Shown here in pieces: positions 1 to 11,467 of a stretch of DNA of 64,000 bases. The stretch covers positions 1-64,000 of the forward strand of contig SWBL01000258.1 in the NCBI GenBank assembly GCA_024195585.1, in the 5' to 3' direction. The notes under the pieces are model-generated. The model was not told the DNA's origin. It searched no databases and saw only the letters and a list, made by a program, of their open reading frames with translations. The position numbers and the translations under genes were made by a program. Positions within the stretch are counted from its first letter, which is position 1. The number at the start of each line of letters is the position of its first letter. Source of the stretch: Aureobasidium sp. EXF-3400. Lineage: Eukaryota; Ascomycota; Dothideomycetes; Dothideales; Saccotheciaceae.

Positions 1-1374
1 GCAAAAAACTGGTGAACAGGAAAATCCTCCCCTATTGCCTTCATACAACGTGTTTGGTTCGCGTATTACTGAACGTGGCAATGGTTCGTATTTTATTTGG
101 TGAGCTTCCCAACCACTAGACCAAGGCGTCCCATTGGTGACCAAACGGTGATGAGGTTGCCGCTGGGAGGATCCCAACTTTCATCGTATTTAAAGGTTGC
201 CTGCAGACTGCACGACGCCGGTGTTCGAAGTAAGACGACAAGACTTTGTGAGTGTTTGAGCACCACCATCGTCGCTGTTCGCCTTTACCGTTCGCCTTTA
301 CCGTTGCCTTCACCGTCATTCGACAAGTTTTTCGTGGCGATTGGAAGGACAAAGACCGGATCTTTTGGTTCCATTTCGGGCTGACTCGACGACCACCGAG
401 GACGAGTTGGAGACTCCAGTCTTTTGTAGGTGGCGTACGATGCGCATAGCATGACTGGCGTATTTTCGTTGCTCAAGCAGCTTTCTATCGTCGCGCAGGT
501 AAGTTATGCTGCTTGGTCTTTGATATCATCCGCCGTGCGCCGAACGTCACGGCAGCGATATCCCAGTAGCATCGTTGCAGTCCTCAAATGCTCTCGAATG
601 TCTACTGCCGTCCCAGTCGCCGGTCGAGTGTGCTGAGGCTCGGCAGCAGCAGACGGATTGTAGAATATGCTGCATACGCGAGCTTCTGCTGCGAATGCTG
701 CCGGTTGAAAATATCTTCCAAGGGGTCGATGCTCAACAACTCCAATCCAGAGTGGACACCAAAAGAAAGAATGACGTTGAACTGCTCGCGCCCGTGGAAG
801 TCTCTGAGGTGACTGGACAGACTCATGAAGAGATATGTTCGACCCGTGTCTTTGTCCCTAGAAGATGATTTGCAAGGTCGAGTCATCCACAGACGAGATC
901 CAGTATAGCCAGTGGTGACTCTACTGCTTGGTGAGTCATGAATCGTTCGTAGCTGGGGTGGTCCTTCCTTCTCGGATGTACATCCTGAAAGACATCTTGG
1001 TTGAATGCCTCTGCTGGAACAGATTAACTCGCGCAGCTGCTGATGCGTCTTCTCCTGGTTGGATGGGGGATCTGGCAGATGAGTCCCCTCAAACTTTACA
1101 AACCTCCAGCTTGATTTGTTTGAGTAGACGACGCGCCTTCCCTTGCCGATTCACTGATCAAAGATCATGATTCCTACCCCAGCAAACTCTGCAGCTAAGG
1201 AGCTGATGTTGGAGTCGTCCTGCATGAACGGCTGGTCAATGCATCGTTATTTCCGCAACTTCTGCACATGAGAATACCTCCAACGCTGTATCGTTCCTTC
1301 CCCTTGACCAACGTCGGGTTTTGTCTGATCTTCTTTCATCCAAAAGTACAGTAGTCTCTGTCAAGCCCATCATA
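1..1374. other. Left-edge region without a supportable gene
   Basis: No open frame here has convincing protein-like composition or splice structure that I can assign. The best candidate is on the minus strand at about 602-886, an open stretch of about 90 codons with ordinary amino-acid composition. I do not recognise it; it could be a decayed gene or an exon of an unresolved gene. The last 100-200 bases are the presumed promoter and 5' leader of the TMEM97-like gene that starts at 1375. Confidence 0.4.
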
Positions 1375-2016
1375 ATGGCCCTATCCATCTGGAAACGCAA
1401 GCATGATCTGATCTACCTGATCTTCTTCCTGACGCACATTCCAATCATGTTCTGTAAGGCCGTTCTCTTTCTTGTTCGCACAGCAAAACTCTTTGGCTAT
1501 GTGTGTAGAGGTTCATGGAGCTAACAAAGATACCAGGCGTTGATCTCACACCGCTGTACCCAGCAGCCTTGAAGCCCGCTTTCATGACCAATCTCAGAAC
1601 ATGGTACATCACAACTTATCGGGACCAGTTCTTTTCTTCTCCACCGTAAGCATACACAATTGCTTTGTCTATAGTTGAGTGACTGACCCTTTATCAGTGC
1701 CTGGTTTGATACCTATATCTGGATTGAGGCTCTCTATCACGTCCCTCTGAGCTTCTGGGCTGTACCAGCTCTCCTGCGTGATGATCCCAAAGTACCACTA
1801 CATCTTCTCGTCTTTGCTCTGGAGGCTGGACTCACCACGTTGACTTGCATTGCCGACTACCTCAGCTGGGGAGGCTACTCGAACAATGAGAAAGTTGAGC
1901 TTTCAAAGCTCTACGTACCCTACCTGGCACTGGCAGTCTTTATGGGTCTTGATATGTTCTACCGCCTGAGCCACATGATCTTCAGACCAGACAAGACAGT
2001 CAAGAAAGTACAGTAG
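1375..2016 (+). CDS. TMEM97/EXPERA-domain membrane protein (sigma-2 receptor-like)
   Basis: Three exons (1375-1453, 1537-1645, 1698-2016) join in frame to give 168 aa, close to the usual length of about 170-180 aa for TMEM97/MAC30 proteins. The first helix begins just after the start (IYLIFFLTHIPIMF). The remainder holds three more hydrophobic segments, with TYIWIEALYHVPLSFW and a charged lysine-rich end (DKTVKKVQ), as in EXPERA-domain proteins of the endoplasmic reticulum. The family includes emopamil-binding sterol isomerases and TMEM97, which is linked to sterol transport; a sterol-related role in the ER membrane is inferred from family only. The ATG at 1375 was chosen because it directly precedes the first helix; upstream codons in this frame have no ATG. 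The 3' end of the gene is partly duplicated just downstream. Confidence 0.85.
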
Positions 2017-2184
2017 ATAGGGGCTCTCAATGGTCAACAAGGTTTTGCCATTCAGTTCATGCCTTTTTACTGGTATAGATGCTGTTCAAACCAGATGAGG
2101 CAGTCATGGGCAAGTAGTAGGCAGCGACTCTCAATGGACAATAGTGCCCTACCATCCACTCCTTGCCTTTCTACTGGTATAGAA
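1981..2184 (+). repeat. Imperfect tandem duplication of the TMEM97-like gene 3' end
   Basis: Two units of about 100 bases follow one another: unit 1 at about 1981-2080 and unit 2 at about 2085-2184. Both begin with a TTCAnACCAGA-type block, continue through a CAGTCA-type block and a TAG, then share CTCTCAATGG and end in CTACTGGTATAGA or TTACTGGTATAGA. Unit 1 contains the last 11 codons and the stop of the upstream gene. Unit 2 carries a decayed copy of those codons ending in two stops, plus a copy of the 3' untranslated region. Confidence 0.7.
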
Positions 2185-2327
2185 CAATAGCTTCAGCTTC
2201 ACTGGAGTCTCGTTGATCGCGCCCGAACGAGGACTAGACCGACGACGACTAATCGCGGCTGCGCAGTAGACGCCTATTAAACCACCTTCTCTTCTCTTCC
2301 TTTCTTCTTTCTCACGACGACATCAAA

Positions 2328-2589
2328 ATGTCTTTCTCTTCCGCGCTCCGCGCCCTCTTCTCCTGCTTCGGCAGCAACAACAGCAGCAGCAGCAACAGCA
2401 ACAGGGGCCCGGTCACACCCTCAATCATCGTGAGTCTCGTTCCTTCGCGTTGACCTCTACCATCCCACTGACGTGCATCAACAGAGCGGCCCCCGGTGCT
2501 TTACGCACCACAAGACCGGGGATACCTCCATCCCCCTGCGTGCCTTTGTGAGCACGCCTCCGCCCTACGTCCAGCCCGAGCGCCGCTGA
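2328..2589 (+). CDS. Small hypothetical protein, Ser/Asn-rich, 68 aa
   Basis: Exons 2328-2429 and 2485-2589 join at a codon boundary through a 55-nt intron with a GTGAGT donor and an ACAG acceptor. The protein begins MSFSSALRALFSCFG, a short amphipathic/hydrophobic start with one Cys. A Ser/Asn run follows, encoded by AGC/AAC trinucleotide repeats, and then a basic and proline-containing tail. There is no clear signal peptide cleavage site and no domain I recognise. The pyrimidine-rich leader just before the ATG is typical of expressed fungal genes. A possible untranslated-region intron with a CTGAC branch site lies at about 2606-2660. Confidence 0.5.
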
Positions 2590-3304
2590 GGCCGGGTACC
2601 GGGTACGTGATGAAGATCTCTCCTTGTTGATGTTTCCTTTGACTGACTGTTGCGTATAGATAGGGTTGGTTGGTCGTTGCCGGGCTCCTCCTCCCCCTCC
2701 TCCACCACCACCACCACCAAGGTGCCACATCCCCTTCGCGGGTGTGGTATCCTCTTTCTTTGCTGGCCTTCGTGGCACTACTGGCCACTAGGTCATTTAT
2801 ATAGAGTGTGACATCAAACTCGCTCTGCAAACCCCCTTTTCGTGTCGTTGTGTGCCCGTGATAGTCCTGTGCCTGTGGGAGTCCTTGAATCTGCTCCATT
2901 CTTACGTGATGTTATGCTTTGGCATGGTTGTTGCATTGCACGACTTGTTGGAGGTGCAAGTGATGCCTATGGAGAACTCAAAGTTCGAGTAATCTCTCTG
3001 GAAGCTCGCACGATTGCCATGCCACCATGTCTTTCGATGATAGACTCAAAACAATGCACGAACTTCGAGATGCAGCTGGGAGGCTACATCAAGTACACAA
3101 ACGACCTCTCCCTAATATTACACTTCGTACGTTAGCTCGCGCCTACAGCAGCTATACAAATGCACAAAGATATAGAGATGACAGGAGTATCCAAAGAATG
3201 GGTTATCAGAAGCCTCTCAACAGAGAGGAAAAAGTGTAATGATTACCCTTGTTCGACCAACCAAACAAAGGACTATATGCTATTCAAAAAGCCAACCATG
3301 ATTT
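2590..3304. other. Intergenic region with a CCA/CCT microsatellite
   Basis: This is the 3' side of the 68-aa gene and the 3' side of BUD6. A CCT/CCA trinucleotide run lies at about 2690-2722. A plus-strand ATG frame at 3027-3239 could encode 70 aa with ordinary composition (starting MSFDDRLKTMHELRDAAGRL). It has no recognised homology or splice structure and I treat it as unproven. Confidence 0.4.
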
Positions 3305-6300
3305 CTACTCTGCAGCAGGCGTGGGTGGTATTTCCCTTGCGTCAACGAACTCGACTGCTGGACTAGGCTCGTCAAAGTCTACTGTGCCATCGGTAGTTGG
3401 CAACTCGAGTGATGATTGAGTGCCAGATCTTGGGATTCCGTCTGCGGTGGTATGAGCTGTCGAACCCGCATCATCATTTCCAGCTGATGCAGGTGTCTGC
3501 TCAGTGCTTTTTTCCGTCGTTTCCTCAGCAGCAGCTTCTGTAGCTTCCGTGGGACCTTGTTCTTCAGCAGCAGCACTCTCAGCCGCCGCCGCCCTGGCAG
3601 CAGCATCAGCGGCCCTCTTCGCAGCTCTGTCCCTCTCTCTCTGTTGCAACAGCTCGAAGTTTTCCTTCCTGCTCCTTTCATCCTTGAGTTTGCGCAAGCG
3701 CTCCGCCTCTTCCACACCACCGCTCTTCTTCAGCTTCCCTTCCTCGACGAAACTGCTGAGTTCTTTTTGGAATTCGCCATCCCGTCGTTCTTCCAATTCG
3801 CGCTGGCGTGCTTTTTCAGCGCGCTCGATAGCTTCGAGACGAGACTCGTGGTTTGGTTGAAGGGCGCGTACCTCACCTAGGACGCCTGTACGGGCTTTTG
3901 CTGGGTCGCCGCCGCGATCGAGAGCTACGGGATTAAGTGTACGAGATGAGGAGCGGGGGGTGTTCTGCAGGTTTTGTTGTCTCGTGGCTTGCTCGACGAG
4001 GGCAAACGTCTCAGCTGCCTTTTCAAGATCATCTTCGAGATCGATGCAGAGCTCTTCTTGCATGGTGAGCAAATCTCTGTCCTCGCAGACCACCTGCAGT
4101 TCTTTCTCCCAGATCTTGGTCCAAATAGGCTTTTCGCGTTTGAGGAATTCTTGCAGTTTCTTGAGGCCGGATGTCGCAGTGGAAATGTCTTTGCTGACAA
4201 CATCCAGCTGGCGAGGTAGAGGTCGCACGCCGCGCTGAACAACATCCTTTCGGAGGTCTTCCACAGTGTCTTGCAGATCGTCCACTTGCGTGACAAGCTT
4301 TTCACTATCATCTGAGAGCGATTTCTTACCGCCATTGACGTATGTTCGACCAGACCCAGCAGGCATAGAAGGTACACGTGCCTTGTTTGCAGCAGACTTG
4401 ACCGTGGCAGCCTTGGTCCGGATGGTAGACATGGAGGAGTTGATATCGTCAACAAAGGACGTGTACGTTTGACGGACGACAGCAAGCTCGCGGCGCAGTG
4501 ATTGTACTTCTGTGAGTTGGGCAGGTGTACCTCTAGAAGATGCGGTTTGGAGAGGTGGAGGTGTCGCGTTCGGTGTCTGAGCACGTGGAGGCGCCGTCGC
4601 CAGAGTGGCCATTTCCTTTGCAGCCTCTTGTTGTCGCTCTGAGACGCGATGAATGGCAGATTGCTGATCATCTACTGCGGCTTTGAGGCCTTCGATCATG
4701 CTTTTGATACCTCCAATGCTATCGTCAAAGTGCTTCTTAACTTCGTCGAGTTGTTCAACATTGAGTACGAGGACAGAACGATCCTTGATGTCAGCCAGAT
4801 CCTCCAATTCATGGCGAACTCCTGAAACCGGATCTTGCAAGTAGATCTCGGGAAGATCGTTGCCGTTGTTGTGTGTATTCCAGGCAAACTTTTCGATGAA
4901 AGCAAGCTGAAGTCTGGCTATAGACAAGTCACCGCCATCAGGAAGCACAAACTTCTTGATCTTGCTCTTGTACTGAAGGAAAAGAGTCAACTCCTTGCCG
5001 GGTTGTGGTGAAGATTCAGGGACGAATTGTTGTTGGGAAGAAGCCTTTTCAGCAGTTGGAGGAGGTGTGGTCTGCCGCTGTATCCTAGACCTACGACGCT
5101 GCAACTCTCCACCAGCTGGTTCTTCAAAGGCCTGATCTATGATTGTCTCAGGGACCGGCCCGTTGACAGTGGCACCCATGTCTGCCTCTTCTGGTGATTG
5201 CTGCGTAGGGAACGGATAAGCTCCCAATTTGTCCTCGGGCGTCTTGGGCATGGGACTAGCACTCTCCAGACCCGCAGTCGCCGGTAGCTCTGCCACATCT
5301 GTGTCTAATGTCTCTGCAGCTCTCAGCTCTTCTAGACGCTCCCTCCTGCTGGGCGAGTCTTGAGCGGTCTTTTGACCCGACTTCTGCCTATTGTGAAGGA
5401 AGCTTCGGGTGCGAACAGCTTTCATCGACTCACGTGTATCTTGACCTCGATTAGGAATTGGGCTGTTTTGAGCCACAGGCATCATAGGCACACCGTTGCT
5501 GGAGCCCAGGTGCTTCGAAATCTGGTAAGCCGAGAAACGTCTCGAGGCTCTCCTCTCGAGTTCTCCACCACGTTGTAAAGCAGCCAGTGCATCTTGTTGT
5601 TTCGGGGGTGGAGGTGGGGGAGGCAGAGGTAGGTTGTGTTCGGTATAAGGAGGTCGCGGGGACTCTTGCTGGTAGGCTACGGGAGCAGGTTCGTTACCGT
5701 ATTGTGCTGGTGGCTGAGCAGGCATCGTGTCTTCCTGAGGATATGGAGCAATGACGGGGATATTCTGCATGGCGCCGCTTGACATGGATGAAGAGTCGGA
5801 GTTTGTCGTGTCGCGGCTCTGGTCGCGAGCATGATGTATCGAGGTAGCAGGAGTGAAGCTTTCCTTTCTTGGTGACGACCTGCCACCCTGGATTGAGGCC
5901 GAGCGTGGAGGGAGGTCATGAGAAGGTTGTTCGTTGGCGACTCGTTGGGACTGTGTTCGACTGGCAGACTGGCGAGCGAGGAGGTCGTCAGCAGCCGACT
6001 CAGCAGCACTGGCCTGCCTAGAGCTCTGGCTGCCACTGCTTGTGCGCTGGCGCAAACGCTGCTGCTTCTTCTTAAGGCCGTGCAGGAGGTTGATGATGAT
6101 GTCTCGGATACGGGGGAGGAAGCGGTCGAGACTTTGTTGGCTGGCTTCCTGGCTGAGTGTTTCCTCGAGGATGCCGCGCAGAAGGTCGGGTACAGGGCCA
6201 AGGTCCTGCGTGTCAACACCGATGCCGTTAAAGGCGCGACAGGCGATGTTGAACTCATAGCCCAGGCGCACGTAGACGTCCGAGACTTCGCTCTCGCTGG

Positions 6301-6481
6301 CAGCGTTGCGGGACCATTGTGTCAAGGTTTCAAGCAGCTGCTTGGTAGCGACGAGCAGGTGTGTGACGCTCTTCTCGATGGTCGACAGCTGCTGCGGTTG
6401 CGACGACTGACGGACCGAAGAGCGAGCTGCAGAAGATCGAGAGCCAGAGCTGCTCCTAAGACTCGGGTCTTCGCTGGCCAT
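3305..6481 (-). CDS. BUD6: Bud6/Aip3 actin-interacting polarity factor
   Basis: An intronless minus-strand gene of 1058 aa. Residues of about 25-150 form a helical N-terminal region (SVTHLLVATKQLLETLTQWS) typical of fungal Bud6. A disordered Ser/Pro-rich linker includes a run of eight prolines. The conserved Aip3/Bud6 core starts near residue 497 (LTLFLQYKSKIKKFVLPDG) and continues as coiled coil to about residue 900. The tail is Glu/Ala/Arg-rich and strongly charged. Bud6 binds actin monomers and formins (Bni1/SepA) and promotes actin cable nucleation at growing tips and septa. The track-style extension to 6493 begins with GTG; the first ATG in frame is at 6481, followed by MASEDPSLRSS. It is divergently arranged with PBP1, sharing about 1 kb of upstream sequence. 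Confidence 0.92.
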   Translation of the reverse strand: MASEDPSLRSSSGSRSSAARSSVRQSSQPQQLSTIEKSVTHLLVATKQLLETLTQWSRNAASESEVSDVYVRLGYEFNIACRAFNGIGVDTQDLGPVPDLLRGILEETLSQEASQQSLDRFLPRIRDIIINLLHGLKKKQQRLRQRTSSGSQSSRQASAAESAADDLLARQSASRTQSQRVANEQPSHDLPPRSASIQGGRSSPRKESFTPATSIHHARDQSRDTTNSDSSSMSSGAMQNIPVIAPYPQEDTMPAQPPAQYGNEPAPVAYQQESPRPPYTEHNLPLPPPPPPPKQQDALAALQRGGELERRASRRFSAYQISKHLGSSNGVPMMPVAQNSPIPNRGQDTRESMKAVRTRSFLHNRQKSGQKTAQDSPSRRERLEELRAAETLDTDVAELPATAGLESASPMPKTPEDKLGAYPFPTQQSPEEADMGATVNGPVPETIIDQAFEEPAGGELQRRRSRIQRQTTPPPTAEKASSQQQFVPESSPQPGKELTLFLQYKSKIKKFVLPDGGDLSIARLQLAFIEKFAWNTHNNGNDLPEIYLQDPVSGVRHELEDLADIKDRSVLVLNVEQLDEVKKHFDDSIGGIKSMIEGLKAAVDDQQSAIHRVSERQQEAAKEMATLATAPPRAQTPNATPPPLQTASSRGTPAQLTEVQSLRRELAVVRQTYTSFVDDINSSMSTIRTKAATVKSAANKARVPSMPAGSGRTYVNGGKKSLSDDSEKLVTQVDDLQDTVEDLRKDVVQRGVRPLPRQLDVVSKDISTATSGLKKLQEFLKREKPIWTKIWEKELQVVCEDRDLLTMQEELCIDLEDDLEKAAETFALVEQATRQQNLQNTPRSSSRTLNPVALDRGGDPAKARTGVLGEVRALQPNHESRLEAIERAEKARQRELEERRDGEFQKELSSFVEEGKLKKSGGVEEAERLRKLKDERSRKENFELLQQRERDRAAKRAADAAARAAAAESAAAEEQGPTEATEAAAEETTEKSTEQTPASAGNDDAGSTAHTTADGIPRSGTQSSLELPTTDGTVDFDEPSPAVEFVDAREIPPTPAAE

Positions 6482-7517
6482 GGCGCTTGACACTGGACAG
6501 TGGGTGGACGATAGACGGCGGGTGCTGCTTGGAAACGCAGCGGCTAAAGGGGCTGCTCAAAGAAGGGGAATGGGCTCGCGCGCCGCCTCTGAATTCACCA
6601 ACAGGACAGCCAGAACAGCAATGCGACAGGGCCAGACAAACAACGCGAATGAACAAAGAGCACTCCGCCCAATTCACCCAGCACGAAATAGAGTAGACGA
6701 CGTTTCGCCCGATACCATTTCAGGTTTGAGCTTGGTAGAAGCTCCTTGAGTCCTCTCCACCTTGAAGCTTCTTGGCCGACTCGAAGCCTCGACCTGCGAC
6801 TTGTGTATCTGCTGGGTACGCGCCTCTCTTGCAACTTATCGCAAGATCGGTCAGAAGTTGCAGGTCAACTAACTTAGCTACAATCATAACTTCCTAAACA
6901 CGGCGTGTTCTCGCTCAGAACTGCCTGTTGCTTGCTCAGCAGTCTAGATCTGAGGATTGGGCCATCGTTAAAGCGCGCGGCTTCCTCAGCAGCTGTTCAA
7001 AAAGTGTCTGGCCATCTTCACGTGCCAGCCGAAGCCCGACATTGGCGACACAAGCCGCCTTTATTCCTGTCTTTCCTGTCCAAACACGATTGCTGCCACT
7101 CTGATTCTGCCTGGTCTGCCTCGTTGCTTCCTCAGCTGGCAAGGCTATCCAAATTGCGACACCGGAAGCAGGCCATCTAGGTGATACATACTCTCTCGAA
7201 CCAAAAGTCTACGTGAACCGGTCAGCCCTACGCTTAGGTCGGGTCGTCTTCCGAGCGGCCGCCGCCAAGCTCCCCATCGCAGTTGAGTGAAACACGACAT
7301 CTATCCCAGCTGTGTCCGTAGTCTGTCCTCAATCAACTAATCAGTTGTCGGGCTACTCGCCGACCTGTTACTTGACTTCACTTCGCTGCTGCACTAGACC
7401 AGCACGCGACACAGCGAGTCCCGACTACGTTATCAGGCATTCGGTTGTTCTGGTTGCGCGTGCGAGCTCCAACATCTCGACCCCAAGTCTCCTGGCCGTC
7501 CCCTGACTGCTTCGACA
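6482..7517. promoter_or_regulatory. Shared divergent promoter region of BUD6 and PBP1
   Basis: About 1 kb separates the two starts, which point away from each other. The sequence is rich in CT tracts near both genes and contains no credible coding frame on either strand. A NotI-like GCGGCCGC sequence lies near 7256. No clear TATA box was seen, in line with housekeeping genes. Confidence 0.5.
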
Positions 7518-10500
7518 ATGTCCGCCCAACCCTCCGCCATGAACGGCGCAAACACATCTTCTACGAACCAGTCCAACTCGAATTCCTCGAAACAGCAATT
7601 CAAGACGAATTCGCTCGGAAAGACGTTGGACGGTGCTCGTAGGCAGCTCGCAAGCCCCGTCGATGCCGCTTCGAGGTACGTCAAGTAACCCACATTCTGC
7701 CGCTCTCTGCCAACCTCTAACTCTTCTTTATCAGGAAATCTCCCGTCCCCAAGGCCTGGTCCCAGGGTACCAACCCCATCACACAACGCTCCAATGCTTC
7801 CACTCCTGCCACCAACGGCCTAGCGAACGGCACCCCCAGAAACACGCAACCCAGAGCCCATCAGGAGAATGGCGCAACAGCCAAGCATGCTACAGACAGG
7901 TTTCTGTTCCTGCTCGCAAACTACACCGTACGAAACATTCCTCTACCTTGTGTCGCCATGCCTGGCTAACCTTTACATATGCTGCAGGGTATGGAAGTTG
8001 CTGTTTCCCTCAAGAACGGCGACAAGTTTGGCGGCGTGTTCTCTGCTGCTTCTATCGAGTCTGCCGATCCTCGCGTCACTCTCAAGTTCGCCAAAAAGAC
8101 AAGCTCGCAAGTCAACGGCACCACTGACCAGCCCGACGAGTACACTGGCGAGGGACAAGACCACGTCATGACCTTCCGCCTGCAGGATGTTGTAGATCTT
8201 TCGGTCAACAACCTATACCTGGCCGCTTCCGAGACCAAAGCCCAACAGGCCAATGCTCCTTCGTTCCGTACCGATGTCGAGATCTCAGGCAACCTCAACA
8301 TTCGCGAGCGCGAGCTCCAGCCGTGGCAGCCCAGTGCAGATACCGCCATCGATATGTCGCTCGAAGACAACTCGCGCCCTGGAGAATGGGATCAGTTCGC
8401 TGCTAACGAAGCCCTCTACAATGTCAGAAGCGACTACGACGAGAACCTTTACACCACTGCCATTGACAGAACCGACCCAGACTACAGACGCAGAGCGGCT
8501 GAGGCTGAAAGAATTGCTCGTGAGATTGAACGTAGTGCTCCAGTGAACTCGCATGTCGCCGAGGAACGCCGCATGAACGCTGAGAAGGATGGTGGTCTCG
8601 ATGAGGAAGAGAAGTAAGTCGAGCACGTGGGTCGTTCCATGGCATATAACTAACATCTCTCACAGATACAGTGGTGTCCGTCGTGAGACTAACATTACCT
8701 CGCTCCTCAAGCAAGGTGCACCCAACGCCTACGTTCCGCCATCGAGAAGACCGATCACGAGCCAGCCCACCGTGCCGGGGGCTCCCTTCGATCCAGCTAT
8801 CGTCTCGGTCGCGCGTCCCAGCCCATCTCTATCCACAAACTCGGACAGCCAAGCTGCTTTGTCTAAGCAACAAGAGCAGAAATCGCAGGAACCCAAGGAG
8901 ACTCCAACTCCAGCAGAGACAGCAGTTCCTGTTCCCTCTGTGCCCACTGTGACAGCTCCTTCCGCCGAAGCATCAGTCACCACTGCCAAGCCCGCTGCAG
9001 CTGCTGCTGCACCCGTCTCAAAGCCGGTACCCTCGATCAACGCTGGCAAAGGTGCCACCGAAGGTGTCGAGCGCAAGGTGTTGGACTCGTTCAAGCAATT
9101 CTCTAACAATGAGAAGCTTCGCGTCCAGCAACACCAACGCGTGGTGCAAGAGCGTCAACGTGCTAGTGCCCGTCAAGAGAAATCGGTCAAATTAAACGAC
9201 CTCAAGAAGTTTGCCGAAAACTTCAAGCTCTACTCGCGCGTCCCTGAGGATCTCGTACCTATCCTTGCCAAAACGAAGGAGAAGCAGAACCTTATCGTCA
9301 CAAAGGCCGAGTTGCAGGCACGAGAGAAGGAGCAAAAGGTCACATCTGCTGAAGCTAGTCCTGCTCGTGTCGCACCTCCCAAGCCTGAGGTCGCCTCGTC
9401 TGAGACCAACCAAGCACAGCCAGCAAGCCAGCCTGCGAAACGTCCCGAAGCCACGAATGAGCCTGGCTCACCGCTGAGTCAAAGACAGCGTATGGCTCAG
9501 ACCATGCGCCAGAACCAACCCATGCCTTCGCGTGGGCCTGCCATGACCCACGCCGTTCCTCCTAGACAGAACCAGCAGTACAGAGCTCCCATGGCCAACA
9601 TGCAGACTCCTACTCCTATACCTCCTCCCGAGATCCGTTCGCCCCCTACTGGACCCGCCTCTCGCGATATTGTCAGCCCTACAACCGCTTCCGCCAGACT
9701 CAACGTCAAAGCCATGGAGTTCAGGCCCAATCCCTCGGCAAGCACTTTCACTCCTACCTCGCCCACAAAGACAAGCCCCCAGCCTGCCAAGCGTCCCAGC
9801 ATCTCCGCTTCGTCGCCCGCCAAGTTCTTCGCCCGCAAGAGCGAGAAGCCTTTGTCTGAACGTACGCCTCTGAAGGATGCCTTCAATCCCATCAAGTACA
9901 TGCTGGAGACCACTGCGGCTGAGGGCAAGACCGAACTCTTTGCTCCGAACGGAGGAATCCCACAACCATTCCGCACTCCGCCAACGTGGGAAGTCGCTGA
10001 CACCAACAAAGAGAAGACGTACCGTGATATGTTTGCTCAGAGTCCAGTTGTTGCTATCCCACACATGCACACTCCTACCAACAGCGTCATGGCACATTCT
10101 CACCAGCTTCCTCCTCATTTGCAGAACGGTCCTCCTGCCAACCAGACCCCCCGCTTCTATCCACCTCAACCCCATCACCCAGGCCAGCACTACGACGAAC
10201 ACCGCATGCAGTATGGTTCGAACACTCCTTCCGTTCAACCTTCTCCTCGTCTGCCTCATGCAATGGCTTACGGTCCACAAATGCACCATCAGATGCAACA
10301 CTTCCCTGCAGGTATGCCTCCCTACGGCATGATGCGACCTCAGCAGTTTGGCAGCCCGCAAGGTCCTCCTATGGGTGGTCACATGATGGTTCAGCAATCG
10401 TCTAATGGACCCTACATGAACGGAGCTATGGCTCAGCAAGTGCCGATGTACGCCTCACCTGTTCCCGGTCACGTACAGCCTCACTTCCCCGGCCATCCAG

Positions 10501-10906
10501 CCCCCCAGCCTGGCCCCGGTTTTGGACGTGGACATCCCATGAGCCACCAGGGCTCTCAGCAAGGACATCCTGGACAGATGTATATGCAAATGCCACCCTC
10601 TGCACCTATGATGATGCAGCAGCACCCGGGACAGAGTAAGTTCATCCTAGGAAGAAACCATATTCATCAACACAGTTAGCTAACAAACTTACAGTGCAGC
10701 AAATGAGGAACTTCCCTCAGGGTCAATATGCAGGTGGTCCTCAGGGTCAGCACGGCTACCCTATGCAGCACCGTGCCATGTCGAATCAGGGATACAACAA
10801 CCACAATCAGATGACTCCTCGTCAACACCACGCCGCTCCTCAACAAGGCCCCAGCCCCGGTATGCCACCAATGCATCCTGCTGGTCCGGGAGACGAGGGT
10901 AAATGA
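7518..10906 (+). CDS. PBP1: Ataxin-2 homologue Pbp1 (LsmAD, PAM2, poly(A)-binding-protein partner)
   Basis: Five exons (7518-7675, 7735-7927, 7988-8613, 8666-10635, 10695-10906) give 1052 aa. An ataxin-2 Lsm domain starts near residue 110 (RFLFLLANYTGMEVAVSL, then KNGDKFGGVFSA). The LsmAD domain follows near residues 240-345 (LEDNSRPGEWDQF, then YSGVRRETNITSLLKQG). Near residue 668 is an exact PAM2 motif, ARLNVKAMEFRP, which binds the MLLE domain of poly(A)-binding protein. The last 250 residues are Pro/Gln/Met/His-rich and prion-like. Pbp1 acts in the cytoplasm on mRNA poly(A)-tail control and stress-granule assembly. The second intron falls exactly between NYT and GME of the Lsm fold. The start was chosen because it opens a continuous low-complexity N terminus spliced into the Lsm domain. 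Confidence 0.93.
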
Positions 10907-11467
10907 GGTAGCACCACAGTTGCCATGTCACGATGGCATAGCGAGCTGTTTGAGACAACGTGACCACGCCTCAGGAGAAATTATATCTCAGTATCTACCG
11001 AGTATTACTCCTACGGCGCCAGGACCCAAATCGACTGCGAAGATGATGCGTCGTATAGGATGACTGCATCATCCGACATCAGACGTAGAACAGTCTCGTC
11101 CGGTTTAAAGGTCGGCCAAGACTGTATAGTTATCTGGGGCCAAAAGAGAAAGATTGGTAGGAAGAAGAGAATTGTCAACATGGAAGAGCTTGTTGAGATT
11201 TGCTCTAGCTTCCGGTTTTGGCAGATAGGAAAATGGATGATGAGATTATTGGGGTGGATACCTAGCTAGTGAAGATTCACTATGTAAAATGCAAAGCATC
11301 AAAATCCATGTGCCATCTTCCGTTTTACCTGACCTTGTGATGATGCTCTAAATTAAGGTGTGATCTTCGGACCCTTGGAGGCTGAGGAGTCGATCACAAG
11401 CCACCTTCCGCAAATCCGGGCCTCGGCCTTTGGCGGCTTCTGACCTCCAACAACTCAGGACTCCTTG
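10907..11467. other. Intergenic region between PBP1 and the sugar transporter
   Basis: This holds the PBP1 3' untranslated region and the promoter of the transporter gene. No credible coding frame, strong hairpin or RNA gene was seen. Confidence 0.5.

Noticed and set aside
2425..2899. Minus-strand frames with a poly-Gly or poly-Trp run
   Set aside because: The runs come from the CCA/CCT microsatellite read in different frames.
9468..10439. 323-codon minus-strand frame inside PBP1
   Set aside because: Shadow of the PBP1 coding frame; very rich in Arg/His/Leu from reversed Pro/Gln codons.
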